Shown here: piece after piece, positions 31,536-40,789 of the stretch
Position numbering within the stretch: the stretch's first letter is position 1
Layout: every line of letters starts with the position of its first letter
Origin: an uncultured Paraprevotella sp.
GTDB lineage: Bacteria > Bacteroidota > Bacteroidia > Bacteroidales > Bacteroidaceae
NCBI GenBank assembly: GCA_944319925.1
Contig: CALUFQ010000003.1
Span: forward strand, 28,544 to 92,543
DNA length: 64,000 nucleotides
Direction of reading: 5' to 3'
Notes under the pieces: generated by a model
Seen by the model: only the letters and a program-made list of their open reading frames with translations
What the model was told of the DNA's origin: nothing
The model's database searches: none
Made by a program: the position numbers and the translations under genes

Positions 31536-33397
31536 CTGCGCGGCGACCAGTGGAGCTTTTGGCTCCGGCACGTGATATGGAGTGTGCCATGGCGGCTATT
31601 GACCATGGCGCGGATGCCGTCTATATCGGCGCGGCGCGTTTCGGCGCGAGGGCTTCGGCTGGCAATCCGGTGGAAGACATTGCCCGGGTGGTGGACTATG
31701 CCCATCTTTTCCGCGTGAAAGTATATGTGACGGTCAACACTATATTGAAAGACGAGGAACTGGCCGAGACGGAACGCCTCGTGTGGGAACTCTACCGGGC
31801 AGGTGTTGATGCGCTTATCGTGCAGGACATGGCACTCTTGGAGATGTCGTTGCCGCCAATTCCCCTGCATGCCAGTACGCAGATGGACAACCGGACGCCG
31901 GAAAAGGCCAGGTTCCTGCAGGAGTTGGGCTTCAGCCAGGTGGTGTTGGCACGTGAACTTTCGTTAGAAGAGATACGCGCGGTGCACGAGGCTTGCGACG
32001 TGGCGTTGGAGGTGTTTGTCCACGGGGCGTTGTGCGTGAGCTACAGCGGGCAGTGCTACGTGTCGCAGCATTGTTTCGGGCGCAGCGCGAACAGGGGGGA
32101 GTGTGCGCAGTTTTGCCGTTTGAAGTTTGACATTACGGATAGGGACGGCCGTGTGATAGAACGGGGGAAACATCTGCTTTCGTTGAAGGACATGAACCGC
32201 AGCGGTGACTTGGAACGTTTGTTGGACGCAGGCGTGTCTTCATTGAAAATCGAGGGACGATTGAAGGATGCGGCCTACGTGAAGAACGTGACGGCATGGT
32301 ATCGCAACCGGTTGGATGAAATTTTCAAGCGCAGGCCGGAATACCGGCGGGCTTCTTCGGGGCATGTCGCGTTGAAGTTCACGCCCCAATTGGACAAAAG
32401 TTTCAATCGCGGTTTTACCCGTTATTTTCTGGATGGCCGCACTCCGGACATCTTTTCGTTCCATACGCCCAAGGCGGTCGGAGAAGAAGTGGGAACGGTG
32501 AAGGCCGTGCAGGGCAACCATATCGTGGTGGCGGGTGTCAAGCCGTTTGCCAACGGCGACGGGCTTTGTTTCTTGGATGCGCAGGGAAATCTCCAAGGTT
32601 TCCGCGTGAATCGGGTGGAAGACAATAAGATTTATCCTGCCGAGATGCCGCGTATCCGTCCCCATGTCCGACTTTACCGGAACTTTGACAAGGCTTTCTC
32701 GGATGTGCTCGCCCGTCCTTCTGCCGTGCGGAAAATCGCAGTTTGGTGGACGGTGGGCGAGTTTCGTGGTGGCTTCCGTTTGGATTTGCAAGACGAGGAC
32801 GAAGTGGCAGTTTCCGTGGCTTTCCCTTATCCGAAAGAACAGGCTCGCAGCGGGCAGGCGGAAAATGTCAGGGCGCAGTTGTCCAAGCTGGGTAACACAC
32901 CGTTTGAGGCTGCCGGGGTGGGTTTCCTCCTGACGGGCGACTGGTTTGTCCCTTCTTCCGTGTGGGCGGAATGGCGGCGCACGGTAGTGGAACGGCTCTT
33001 GTCGGTTCGCCGGATGAACTATCCGCGTCCGGTGCGCTTGTTGCCCACGGCTTATACCCGTGCGGAAGAGGTGCGGCGGGGGAGAGCGCCGATGCCGTTT
33101 GTGCCGCGCGAATTGACTTATTTGGCCAATGTGATGAACCGCGAAGCTGCAAACTTTTACCACAGTCAAGGCGCGGAACGCATCGAACCGGCCTTCGAAC
33201 AACGCGAACCTGCCGGGGCGGCTTTGATGTTCTGCCGCCATTGCCTGCGTTACAGCATGGGATGGTGTCCGCGCCATGGCGGCACGGAATCTCCGTTTAA
33301 GGAACCTTATTACTTGTCGCTTCCTGATGGCCGCCGTTTCAGGCTGGCTTTCGACTGCAAGCACTGCCAAATGATTGTGTATGCCGATGAGAAATAG
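31532..33397 (+). CDS. U32 peptidase family protein (TrhP/YegQ-like)
   Basis: 621 residues. N-terminal TIM-barrel-like U32 domain (VELLAPARDMECAMAAIDHG, GADAVYIGAARFGARA, LHASTQMDN) with the cluster-type cysteines in HGALCVSYSGQCYVSQH and NRGECAQFCRL, then KDMNRSGDLERLLDAGVSSL and a C-terminal domain with more Cys pairs (CRHCLRYSMGWCP, CKHCQM). Characterised relatives hydroxylate uridine 34 of tRNA, often through an Fe-S cluster; others were named collagenases. tRNA modification is the better guess. It overlaps metA by 4 bp and the next gene by 11 bp. Confidence 0.85.
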   Translation: MTARRPVELLAPARDMECAMAAIDHGADAVYIGAARFGARASAGNPVEDIARVVDYAHLFRVKVYVTVNTILKDEELAETERLVWELYRAGVDALIVQDMALLEMSLPPIPLHASTQMDNRTPEKARFLQELGFSQVVLARELSLEEIRAVHEACDVALEVFVHGALCVSYSGQCYVSQHCFGRSANRGECAQFCRLKFDITDRDGRVIERGKHLLSLKDMNRSGDLERLLDAGVSSLKIEGRLKDAAYVKNVTAWYRNRLDEIFKRRPEYRRASSGHVALKFTPQLDKSFNRGFTRYFLDGRTPDIFSFHTPKAVGEEVGTVKAVQGNHIVVAGVKPFANGDGLCFLDAQGNLQGFRVNRVEDNKIYPAEMPRIRPHVRLYRNFDKAFSDVLARPSAVRKIAVWWTVGEFRGGFRLDLQDEDEVAVSVAFPYPKEQARSGQAENVRAQLSKLGNTPFEAAGVGFLLTGDWFVPSSVWAEWRRTVVERLLSVRRMNYPRPVRLLPTAYTRAEEVRRGRAPMPFVPRELTYLANVMNREAANFYHSQGAERIEPAFEQREPAGAALMFCRHCLRYSMGWCPRHGGTESPFKEPYYLSLPDGRRFRLAFDCKHCQMIVYADEK

Positions 33398-34388
33398 CAT
33401 TTTGGGATGGTTGTTCGTGTGGTGCGGGTGCGTGGTTTTGCTTTCGGCTTGTTATTACCAAAAGCCCGACTATTCCGACGAGTGGGACTTGACGGAGAGT
33501 CGGAAAGACTCGTTGGATTTTGAGGCGACGCACCACTATACGGAGAACTTCAATTTTCTGTTGGTGGGCGACAGCCTTTGCCTGCAATCTTCCCATCCTT
33601 ATCACAATCCGGGACGGGCGGATGCGGGTGCCGATAGTGTGACGGTGTTCGGAGACGACCGGTTGGTGGTGGCCGACATCATGATTGTGCCGGAAGATTC
33701 GGTGGATTCGGTGTGGGTGAAGGTGGCACGCGACCAATACACGATGGGCTGGGTGCGTGAGTCGGATTTGCTGTCGGAGGCCATTCCCGATGATTCCATC
33801 TCTTATTTTATCCATACGTTCAGCGACACCCATCTGATTTGGTTTATAGCCCTTTTGGCGGCCTTGTCGGTGGTTTATTTGGTGCGTCGCATGCGACGGA
33901 AACGTTTCCATGTCGTGCATTTCGATGATGTGGGAAGCTGCTATCCCACGTTGCTTTGCCTCACGCTTTCCGGTGCGGCAACGCTTTATGCCAGTATGCA
34001 GAATTTTGTGCCGGACACATGGATGGAGTTTTATTACCATCCGACGTTGAATCCGTTTGGTTTGCCGTTCATCCTTGGGCTTTTTGTGGCTTCCGTGTGG
34101 CTGATTGTCATTTTGGCCATTGCTTCGGTGGAAGATGTGTGCCGCCAGTTGCCTTTGTCGGAGGCTTTGCTTTATTTGTTCTCCTTGTTGGGCGTTTGTG
34201 TGGTGTGCTACCTGTTCTTTTCCTTTGCCACATTATGTTATGTGGGCTATCCCTGCCTGTTGGTTTACGCGTGGTGGGCCTTGTGGCGTTATTTCCGCTA
34301 TGCCCGTTGCCCATACGTGTGCGGTCGTTGCGGGGCGAAGCTCCGTGCCAAGGGGCGTTGTCCGCGTTGCGGGGCATGGAACGAATAG
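33387..34388 (+). CDS. Membrane lipoprotein with C-terminal zinc ribbon, uncharacterised
   Basis: 333 residues from the ATG at 33387, overlapping the U32 gene. Possible lipobox LLSACYY with Cys22, an SH3-like extracytoplasmic part (residues about 30-140, ending YTMGWVRESDLL), then five or so transmembrane helices and a C-terminal zinc ribbon (CGRCGAKLRAKGRCPRCGAW). The order lipoprotein, SH3-like, membrane, zinc ribbon is also seen in uncharacterised Bacteroidetes proteins. No enzymatic motif. Confidence 0.75.
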   Translation: MRNSILGWLFVWCGCVVLLSACYYQKPDYSDEWDLTESRKDSLDFEATHHYTENFNFLLVGDSLCLQSSHPYHNPGRADAGADSVTVFGDDRLVVADIMIVPEDSVDSVWVKVARDQYTMGWVRESDLLSEAIPDDSISYFIHTFSDTHLIWFIALLAALSVVYLVRRMRRKRFHVVHFDDVGSCYPTLLCLTLSGAATLYASMQNFVPDTWMEFYYHPTLNPFGLPFILGLFVASVWLIVILAIASVEDVCRQLPLSEALLYLFSLLGVCVVCYLFFSFATLCYVGYPCLLVYAWWALWRYFRYARCPYVCGRCGAKLRAKGRCPRCGAWNE

Positions 34389-34650
34389 CCGTCCTTTTTC
34401 TGGCTTTTATGCTTTGCACGGAGTGAATTTGTATAAAATGTGTAGATGATATCCACGTTGATTACCGCCAATGAAGTGGTGGTGAGGGGGTGTTAGCCAG
34501 TCCTTTGCGGCGGTTATTCACAAATTGCTGGTGAAGAATGAAACTTTTAGCCTTGCTGGGTTGTACGTCTTTTGGAATGGTTTTGAAAAACAGATTTCTA
34601 TGTTTCTATGGCAAGGTTCTCAGGAAACTTCTTGTTCCTTCCGTTGGTCA
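34389..34650. other. Intergenic gap at the left edge of the restriction-modification operon
   Basis: No gene, repeat or hairpin of note is seen. Base composition becomes AT-rich from about here, consistent with the left junction of the acquired DNA. Confidence 0.4.
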
Positions 34651-35520
34651 TCAAAAAGGTAATCCGTAATCGTTTGGAAAGTCTTCGCAAACGATCTGCC
34701 GAGATGGTATATAAGCCATATCTTTGATTTTTCCGCAATATGTCGTTCGCAAGTCGCTATCATTGATTTCCTCTCTGCGTGCTTTGCTTAGAGCCAAGAA
34801 GTCACCATCTTGTTCAATACCCAGAAAACGTCTCCCTGTCAGTGAGGCGGCAATCCCCGTTGTGCTACTCCCTGCAAATGGATCAAGTATCCATGAATTA
34901 GGTTCAGTCGATGCAAGGATTATCCGGACTAACAGACTTAGTGGCTTTTGTGTAGGATGCTTTCCGCAAGACTTTTCCCAACGGGCGATAGCCGGCAATT
35001 GCCATACATCCGTCATCTGTTTTCCTCCATTGATGAGTTTCATCAATTCGTAATTGTAATAGTGGGGCTTAGTTTTGCATTTCCTCGCCCAAATTACGAA
35101 CTCCGTGCTGTATGTGAAAAAACGGCAAGATATATTTGGCGGAGGATTGGTTTTTGCCCATGTGATGACATTAAGAATCCTGAAGCCCAACTGTTGCAAG
35201 GCGTTGGCTACGGAAAAGATGTTGTGATATGTACCGCTTATCCATATTGTTCCATTCTCCTTTAGCTTTTCCCTGCATAGGGAAATCCACTGTAAATTGA
35301 ATGCATTTACAGAATCTATGGTTCCACCTTTGTCCCATTCACCTTTATTCACACTGACGATTTTACCGCTTTGAACGCTGATGCCATTATTACTTAGAAA
35401 ATAAGGTGGGTCTGCAAATATCATGTCAAACTTGAAGCTGAAAAGGGGAAGCAATTTAATGCAATCCCCTTCTAGCAGAGTAAAATCTCGATTAGTAGAT
35501 TTATAATAAGGGGAAATCAT
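34651..35520 (-). CDS. DNA adenine methyltransferase, DpnA-like (beta class)
   Basis: 289 residues. Motif IV DPPY (IFADPPYFLSNNG, near residue 38) comes first and the SAM-binding motif I (DPFAGSSTTGIAA, near residue 217) near the end, the beta-class order of DpnA/MboIB-type enzymes. In the pneumococcal DpnII system the second methylase (DpnA) protects GATC in single-stranded DNA during transformation; a similar task is inferred. It is the last gene of the operon and overlaps the endonuclease stop by 4 bp. Confidence 0.85.
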   Translation of the reverse strand: MISPYYKSTNRDFTLLEGDCIKLLPLFSFKFDMIFADPPYFLSNNGISVQSGKIVSVNKGEWDKGGTIDSVNAFNLQWISLCREKLKENGTIWISGTYHNIFSVANALQQLGFRILNVITWAKTNPPPNISCRFFTYSTEFVIWARKCKTKPHYYNYELMKLINGGKQMTDVWQLPAIARWEKSCGKHPTQKPLSLLVRIILASTEPNSWILDPFAGSSTTGIAASLTGRRFLGIEQDGDFLALSKARREEINDSDLRTTYCGKIKDMAYIPSRQIVCEDFPNDYGLPF

Positions 35521-36371
35521 CCTTGACTTTGAGTTTCTTGTTTGATTATTGCGATAAAGTCTTTAAGACTGGTCAGGTTGTATATCTTAGGTATGGTATA
35601 AAACGCTTCTTCCAATTTGTTTTTCGCAGCATTCCACCCTATACCATCTGTAATCCATACAAATTCATACCCCTCTATGCTGTTCACCTTTGGACCAACT
35701 TCTGCATAAGAGCGAGCCACTTCATTCAGTTTAGAACCACCGCCACTGTAAAAGTTCACTTCCATAAGGTAAGTCTTTACCGGCGTGTGTATGACAAAAT
35801 CAAAAACTTTCTGGTCTTTCCCTAACACCTTGGAAACTTTGTTGAATTTGTAAGATGACACTTGTGTCTGATATTTGATACCTGCTTTTGACAATATGTT
35901 TGCAACCAAACTTTCTGTAATCTCCCCGCTTCGATTTTTACGGGCATTCGTATCCAGCCCAGTCTCCACTCCGAACACATAATCCACCAAATCTTTTATC
36001 TCTGAGTTCTGAAAAACAGCAGCCAGTCCTGTACCCTCTAAAAATTCCATTACGCCATCAATGCTTTGAAATAATGAGTGTACTAAGCGAAAGTCTCCAT
36101 TCTCATCAAAGAACTTCTTTTTATCTTTCTTTCTGGTTGCTATCAGTATATCCATCACGTCAAATACTTGTGGATCTCTTTTCCACAAAGATTCCACGGC
36201 TTCCCGCAAATTCTCTTTTCCCAACAGAAAGTTGAGCATGTTCAAACTGATTGCAATGTCATCAACATTTTTTGCTATTTTCTTGAAATCTGAATAGAAA
36301 GCCAATGTAGCGTTTGTTTCTTTCAGTTGAGACATAAAAGCCTCAAAATCTTTTTTAGGATGTGCAGTCAT
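35517..36371 (-). CDS. Type II restriction endonuclease, DpnII family (GATC)
   Basis: 284 residues. The family pattern runs across the protein, from DFEAFMSQLKETNATLAFYS to VDYVFGVETGLDTNARKNRS and the catalytic region VFDFVIHTPVKTYLMEVNFY, in which the Asp and the Glu-x-Asn fit a modified PD-(D/E)xK site; then GSKLNEVARSYAEVGPKV. DpnII and MboI cut before unmethylated GATC. It lies between two GATC-type methylase genes with 4-bp overlaps on both sides, so the whole system is complete. Confidence 0.88.
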   Translation of the reverse strand: MTAHPKKDFEAFMSQLKETNATLAFYSDFKKIAKNVDDIAISLNMLNFLLGKENLREAVESLWKRDPQVFDVMDILIATRKKDKKKFFDENGDFRLVHSLFQSIDGVMEFLEGTGLAAVFQNSEIKDLVDYVFGVETGLDTNARKNRSGEITESLVANILSKAGIKYQTQVSSYKFNKVSKVLGKDQKVFDFVIHTPVKTYLMEVNFYSGGGSKLNEVARSYAEVGPKVNSIEGYEFVWITDGIGWNAAKNKLEEAFYTIPKIYNLTSLKDFIAIIKQETQSQG

Positions 36372-37318
36372 AATGCTAATTTCAATTGATTGTTAATATT
36401 AGGAAGATTTGTTCGGGTGCAATTTGCCAACGCATAATTACGCACTAATATTTCCGTAAGTTTTCCACGTTTGGTGCCATTTGCATTTACACTTCTTGAA
36501 GCCCACACCCTGTCTATGTTATAGTCTTTGTATAAATCATCGAAAAAACGGTCTGTTCCGTTTTTCCCAAAACAATCCGAATTGCTAAGCATAAACGGGA
36601 TTTTTACAGTTTGAAGGCGATCGCAGAAATGTTTGAGCCGTATCTGTGCCGCATCATTGAAAGACTCTTTTGCATAATCGTTGAAACTGGATGTATTGCT
36701 TAATGGGCGGTAAGGAGGGTCGAAATAAAAAAATGTATTACCGTTGATATATTCAAAAGTCTGCTCAAAGTCTCCTGTTAAGATTGTTGCATGTTGTAAA
36801 AGCTGACTGTCGGCGTGGATTGTGTCGGCATCACAAATGAGCGGCCGTTCATAGCGTCCGCAAGGTACATTAAACTTACCTGCTTTGTTCACTCGATATA
36901 GTCCGTTGAAACAAGTACGATTAAGAAAGAAGAAAAGTGTGGTGTTTTCTATCGGATCGACAGGTTTTGCATTGAAACGGTCACGCATACGGAGGTAATA
37001 CGCTTTCTTTGCTTCTTCAGCCTTAACTGAATAGTAATCCTCTTGTATGAAAGCAAGAGAACGGATAAGTTCATTTGGCTGATCGCGGACTGTCTTGTAA
37101 CAGGTTATCAAATCTGGATTTATATCATTGATAACAGCGTGTTTGATATTCTTGTGAGCTTGAAGCATATGGAATAACATGGCTCCACCACCCACAAACG
37201 GTTCGATGTAGGTGATATCTTCCTTTTTGTCAAAGTCTGCTGGAAGCCGGGTTTCGAGTTGTTCGATGAGCTGGCTTTTTCCACCAACCCACTTAATGAA
37301 AGGTTTCGCTTTAGCCAT
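36368..37318 (-). CDS. DNA adenine methyltransferase, Dam/DpnM-like (alpha class)
   Basis: 316 residues. D12-class methylase: motif I FIKWVGGKSQLIEQL at residues 7-21 and YIEPFVGGGAMLFHM, catalytic motif IV FYFDPPYRPLSNTSSFNDYA near residue 200. Dam and DpnM methylate the adenine of GATC in duplex DNA. First gene of the operon, so the protective methylase is made before the nuclease. Base composition of all three genes is visibly more AT-rich than their neighbours, suggesting acquisition. Confidence 0.9.
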   Translation of the reverse strand: MAKAKPFIKWVGGKSQLIEQLETRLPADFDKKEDITYIEPFVGGGAMLFHMLQAHKNIKHAVINDINPDLITCYKTVRDQPNELIRSLAFIQEDYYSVKAEEAKKAYYLRMRDRFNAKPVDPIENTTLFFFLNRTCFNGLYRVNKAGKFNVPCGRYERPLICDADTIHADSQLLQHATILTGDFEQTFEYINGNTFFYFDPPYRPLSNTSSFNDYAKESFNDAAQIRLKHFCDRLQTVKIPFMLSNSDCFGKNGTDRFFDDLYKDYNIDRVWASRSVNANGTKRGKLTEILVRNYALANCTRTNLPNINNQLKLAL

Positions 37319-37340
37319 TGCATTTTCAACTATTTATATG

Positions 37341-37348
37341 CAAATGTA
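37341..37348 (-). promoter_or_regulatory. -7 box of the restriction-modification operon
   Basis: TACATTTG on the minus strand, 22 bp upstream of the first start codon; a TTTG lies 22 bp further upstream. Confidence 0.55.
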
Positions 37349-37375
37349 CAAATAATATTTTAATAAACAGCAAAC

Positions 37376-37445
37376 ATCAAAATGAGCGGATTGCTTATTG
37401 ACGCAGGATTTTCAAACCGTCAATTCGGAAATCGCTCATTTTGAT
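37376..37445 (-). terminator. Nested hairpin between the receptor gene and the restriction-modification operon
   Basis: ATCAAAATGAGCG (37376-37388) pairs perfectly with 37433-37445, enclosing a second small stem (TTGACG with CGTCAA). It lies 33 bp beyond the stop codon of the TonB-dependent receptor gene on the minus strand, so it may end that transcript. Confidence 0.5.
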
Positions 37446-37477
37446 ATCGCTTAAAGAATAGGGCGCAAGCCAAGTTC

Positions 37478-39907
37478 TCAGAAGTGGATGTCCACGTCCA
37501 CGCCAAACTGCAGCGGGTTGCCGCGTTGGGCAAACTTGAGGTCGCGCGTCGTGGCTGCCGACGTGAAGAAGAAGGCATCGTAGTCCGTGTCGGTCAGGTT
37601 CTTTCCCCACACGTCAATGCGTACCATGCCGAAGTCAATGCCCGCGTGGGCGTTCAGCAGGGCATAGAAAGGCTGGCGGAAGGCGTTGTCTTCGCTCCAG
37701 TAGATTTTTCCAGCTCCGGTGGTATTCACCCCGAAGAAGTACCCTTTCAGCTTTTCCGTTCGTGCGGGTTGGTAAAATTCCATTCCGGCGGCCATGGTGT
37801 GCATGGGGGCGAACGGGACGAAGTTGCCATCGTAGCGCACGGCTTCTTGTGTGCCGTCGGCTTCTTGTGCCTCATAGCGTTTGAAGGTGGAGTGCGTGTA
37901 GCCGTAGGATGCATGCCATGTCAGGCGGTTGTCCAGCCATCCGCCGCGCAGGGCGGCTTCCACCCCATAGCTCTGTCCGCGTCCGGCATTTACCATCGCG
38001 CGTCCCAGTCCACTGCCGACGAACTTGGAAATTTGTTGGTCATAGATGTCCATGTAGAACAAGGCGGCATCCATCTGTATCTTTCCTCCGGCGAGCGAGA
38101 AGTGTCCACCTATTTCATAATTGTAGCTGTATTCCGGTTTGAAGCGCGTCTGTGCGGGCGTACCGTTGAAGGCTTCTTGCGGGATTTGGCTTATAATCAT
38201 CTGGCGCACGGCTTCCGGCATGCGGTCGAAAGGAGGGGCGGAGAGGGTTGCCTCCGTCGCATTGCGCACGGTGCCCATCATTCGGCTTTTCAGGTCGCCT
38301 TGCACGAGGTCGCTGAACATCTGCACGTTGTAGCCTCCGCTGCGGTAACCTTTGCTCCAGCTGGCATACACGTTGTTTTGCGCGTTGAAATGGTATTGCA
38401 GGGCCACTTTGGGCAACCATTGCACGTAGTCGTGCGACAGGTTGCCACGGAAACGGCTTTCGTCGGCCAGTCCTTCGAGTGTGAGCGGCATCATGGGCGA
38501 GGTTACATCGACCCCGTACTCCAATCGTCCGCCGTAGTCGTAGTCCTGTTTCATTTTTTCGTATTCTATGCGCAGTCCCACCGTGAAGCTCAATCCTTTG
38601 GCTCCGAAGAGGTCGTTAAACGTGCTTTGGTGGAAGGCGGCCAGGTCGGTAGTCGGCGTGTCAAAAGCCCCGTCGGCCACAAAGGGTGAGACGGGCATGT
38701 CGAGGCCGATGCCCATCCCCATGGGCTGCATGGCCGCATTGGCTTGGTCGAACACCGTGTGCATGAACTCACGGGTGAGGGCCACGGGGCTTTTCGTGCG
38801 CAGCGTCTGCCGCATGGCGTAAAGTCCGCTCGTCCACTCATGCCGTTTGCCGGAAAGGCTCCTGAAGGTCAGTTCCTCGCTCCAGGAGTTGATGCGTTGT
38901 TTCTGGGTCAGGGTAAAAAAGTCTTCGGCCGTGAAATCCTGGTCAAGCGTCATGTTGTCGTTCAGGTTTTGGTAGGCCGTGACGGACGAGAGGATGAACC
39001 TTGGGGCGGTGTATTGCGCGTTCAGGCTGCTGTTCAACAGGCTGCGGCGGTAGAATGACGGGCGGTTGTAGGCGATGCGCCCCACGTATTCCGGCATTTC
39101 TTCTTCCGCAGCGTCCACTGCGCCGAGGTAGCGGTAGGGATATTCGCGGTCTTCCCTGTAAGAATAATCCGTGGCAAAGTCTATTTTCCACCGTTCGGCG
39201 GGAAGGTAGATCACGCGGACACGTCCGCCCCCTGTTTCTTTGCCTCCGGCGGGTTCATGGCGCACCACATTGTCGAAGAACCCTTCGGTGTGTTTGTAGA
39301 AACCGTTCAGTGCAAAAGCCACTCTTCGGCTGGCTTTTTGGTAGTGCGAGGCCGACACTTGGTATCCTTTGTCCTTTACCGAGGTGCCCAAATGGACATC
39401 CGTCCCTTGGTAGCGGAACGGGTTGCGGGTGAACACGCGCAGGATGCCCCCCATGGCATTCCGGCCGTAGAGGGTGGCTTGCGGCCCGCGCAACACGTCG
39501 ATGCGCTCCACGTCGAGCAACTCGATGTCGTAGGCACTCTTGTCGGCATATCCCACGTTGTCCACATACAGTCCCACGGCAGGCGTGTTGATGCGCGAGC
39601 CCACGCCGCGGATGTAGGCCGCCGAGGTCAGGCTGCTGCCATAGTCAGGCATGTAGAAGTTGGGCACGTGAGCCGACATTTCCTTGAGCGACTGGGTGTG
39701 CCGGGCCGTGAGGTCGGCTTGGTCGAAGAGCGACACGGCAGTCGGCTGGCTGCGCAGTTTGCCTGTCTCCTTTGGTGATGACACGATGACCACCTCTTCA
39801 ATGTCTTTCACCCGTGTGCTGTCTTCTGCGGCTTCTTCTGTGGAACGTGCGTGGGCCGGGAATGCCGGCATGACGGCCAGTGCCGCGAGTATGATTGTCT
39901 TGTCCAT
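37478..39907 (-). CDS. TonB-dependent receptor
   Basis: 809 residues with signal peptide (ILAALAVMPAFPAHA). A TonB-box-like segment (IEEVVIVSSPKE) is followed by the plug domain (DLTARHTQSLKEMSAHVPNF, YIRGVGSRINTPAVGLYVDN, VLRGPQATLYGRNAMGGILR) and a 22-strand barrel ending LQFGVDVDIHF. There is no N-terminal carboxypeptidase-like extension, so it is not of the SusC type; iron complexes or small cofactors are typical cargo of such receptors but nothing here fixes the ligand. It has its own promoter and lies downstream of the LuxR-type gene on the same strand. Confidence 0.92.
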   Translation of the reverse strand: MDKTIILAALAVMPAFPAHARSTEEAAEDSTRVKDIEEVVIVSSPKETGKLRSQPTAVSLFDQADLTARHTQSLKEMSAHVPNFYMPDYGSSLTSAAYIRGVGSRINTPAVGLYVDNVGYADKSAYDIELLDVERIDVLRGPQATLYGRNAMGGILRVFTRNPFRYQGTDVHLGTSVKDKGYQVSASHYQKASRRVAFALNGFYKHTEGFFDNVVRHEPAGGKETGGGRVRVIYLPAERWKIDFATDYSYREDREYPYRYLGAVDAAEEEMPEYVGRIAYNRPSFYRRSLLNSSLNAQYTAPRFILSSVTAYQNLNDNMTLDQDFTAEDFFTLTQKQRINSWSEELTFRSLSGKRHEWTSGLYAMRQTLRTKSPVALTREFMHTVFDQANAAMQPMGMGIGLDMPVSPFVADGAFDTPTTDLAAFHQSTFNDLFGAKGLSFTVGLRIEYEKMKQDYDYGGRLEYGVDVTSPMMPLTLEGLADESRFRGNLSHDYVQWLPKVALQYHFNAQNNVYASWSKGYRSGGYNVQMFSDLVQGDLKSRMMGTVRNATEATLSAPPFDRMPEAVRQMIISQIPQEAFNGTPAQTRFKPEYSYNYEIGGHFSLAGGKIQMDAALFYMDIYDQQISKFVGSGLGRAMVNAGRGQSYGVEAALRGGWLDNRLTWHASYGYTHSTFKRYEAQEADGTQEAVRYDGNFVPFAPMHTMAAGMEFYQPARTEKLKGYFFGVNTTGAGKIYWSEDNAFRQPFYALLNAHAGIDFGMVRIDVWGKNLTDTDYDAFFFTSAATTRDLKFAQRGNPLQFGVDVDIHF

Positions 39908-39929
39908 GCTTAGTGCTTGTTTCGGGTTG

Positions 39930-39937
39930 CAAAGTTA
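39930..39937 (-). promoter_or_regulatory. -7 box of the TonB-dependent receptor gene
   Basis: TAACTTTG on the minus strand, 22 bp upstream of the start codon. Confidence 0.6.
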
Positions 39938-40045
39938 CGGCGAAAGGCTGTGTGGTGCAATCCTTATTAATTAGGATTTTGGGTCGATTTTCCGGACTTT
40001 TTTGCTTTTGAACTTGGGAATATGCCTTGTTGCGCTTCCGTTTCT

Positions 40046-40654
40046 TCAGATGCGGTCGGCTTCGATGTAGCCGTTCATCACGGCATAGATGGCCAGCGCG
40101 GAGACGGAGCGGACGTGGAGCTTTTCCGTGATGTTCTTGCGGTGGGAAATGACGGTGGTAGTGCCGATGCAGAGGCGGTCGGCAATTTCCTTGTTGGTCA
40201 AGCCCTTGGCGATGAGCACGAGCACTTCTATCTCGCGGTGGGAAAGTCCGTTGGGGTCGGTGTCTTGCGATTGCGCGGCCTGCATGTCGGCGGGGAGCCT
40301 TTTTCCGTGTGCGTGTGCGCTTTGTTGCAGTTGGAGAAGTGCGCGCACGAGGTGTTCTTCGTCTTGGTAGATGTTCAGCGTGTGGAAGTGGGAGAGTTGC
40401 GGGGTGCCTGCTGCGCCGTTGGCCAACACGATGGTTTTGGCTTTTCTTTCGATGAAGAAGGCACTGTGTTCCAGCAGGATTTGGGAGGAGATGAAATAGT
40501 GGACATACATGTCCGGCGTGTCGCGAACGAACTGCCCGAAACTGTTGAACGGGCGCACCACGGCCATGGGCATCATCCGTTCGATGAGTTCCCTCAGTCC
40601 GATGCAGGTCAGCGTGTTGGCATCGATAATGGCGATTTCTGGTGTCGGTTGCAT
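40046..40654 (-). CDS. LuxR-type transcriptional regulator with degenerate receiver domain
   Basis: 202 residues from the ATG at 40654, starting MQPTPEIAIIDANTLTCIGL. An alternative ATG at 40666 has a better ribosome-binding sequence but would leave a leader of only about 6 nt after the -7 box. Residues 1-110 look like a response-regulator receiver, but where the phosphorylated Asp should be (YVHYFISSQILLEHSA) there is none, so control by phosphorylation is unlikely. The C-terminal 65 residues are a clear GerE/LuxR helix-turn-helix (GLSHREIEVLVLIAKGLTNK, IADRLCIGTTTVISHRKNIT). Likely target: the adjacent receptor gene and perhaps the small peptide gene on its other side. Confidence 0.85.
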   Translation of the reverse strand: MQPTPEIAIIDANTLTCIGLRELIERMMPMAVVRPFNSFGQFVRDTPDMYVHYFISSQILLEHSAFFIERKAKTIVLANGAAGTPQLSHFHTLNIYQDEEHLVRALLQLQQSAHAHGKRLPADMQAAQSQDTDPNGLSHREIEVLVLIAKGLTNKEIADRLCIGTTTVISHRKNITEKLHVRSVSALAIYAVMNGYIEADRI

Positions 40655-40678
40655 GGCGTGGCGCATGGTTTCTCCCGG

Positions 40679-40686
40679 CAAAGTTA
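40679..40686 (-). promoter_or_regulatory. -7 box of the LuxR-type regulator gene
   Basis: TAACTTTG on the minus strand, 24 bp upstream of the preferred start codon. Confidence 0.6.
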
Positions 40687-40714
40687 CTGAATAGTTTCGG
40701 GATAAAAAAGAAAT

Positions 40715-40740
40715 AAGGGCTTCTCTCGCGAGGAGCCCTT
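40715..40740 (-). terminator. Terminator of the 47-residue peptide gene
   Basis: AAGGGCTTCTC and GAGGAGCCCTT form an 11-bp stem with one G-T pair, followed on the minus strand by a T-rich tract (TATTTCTTTTTT). It lies 50 bp after the small gene's stop codon. Confidence 0.8.
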
Positions 40741-40789
40741 ACGCTATGCAATAATTAAATTGGTTTTCAAACGAAGGTGCGTCGCCTTT

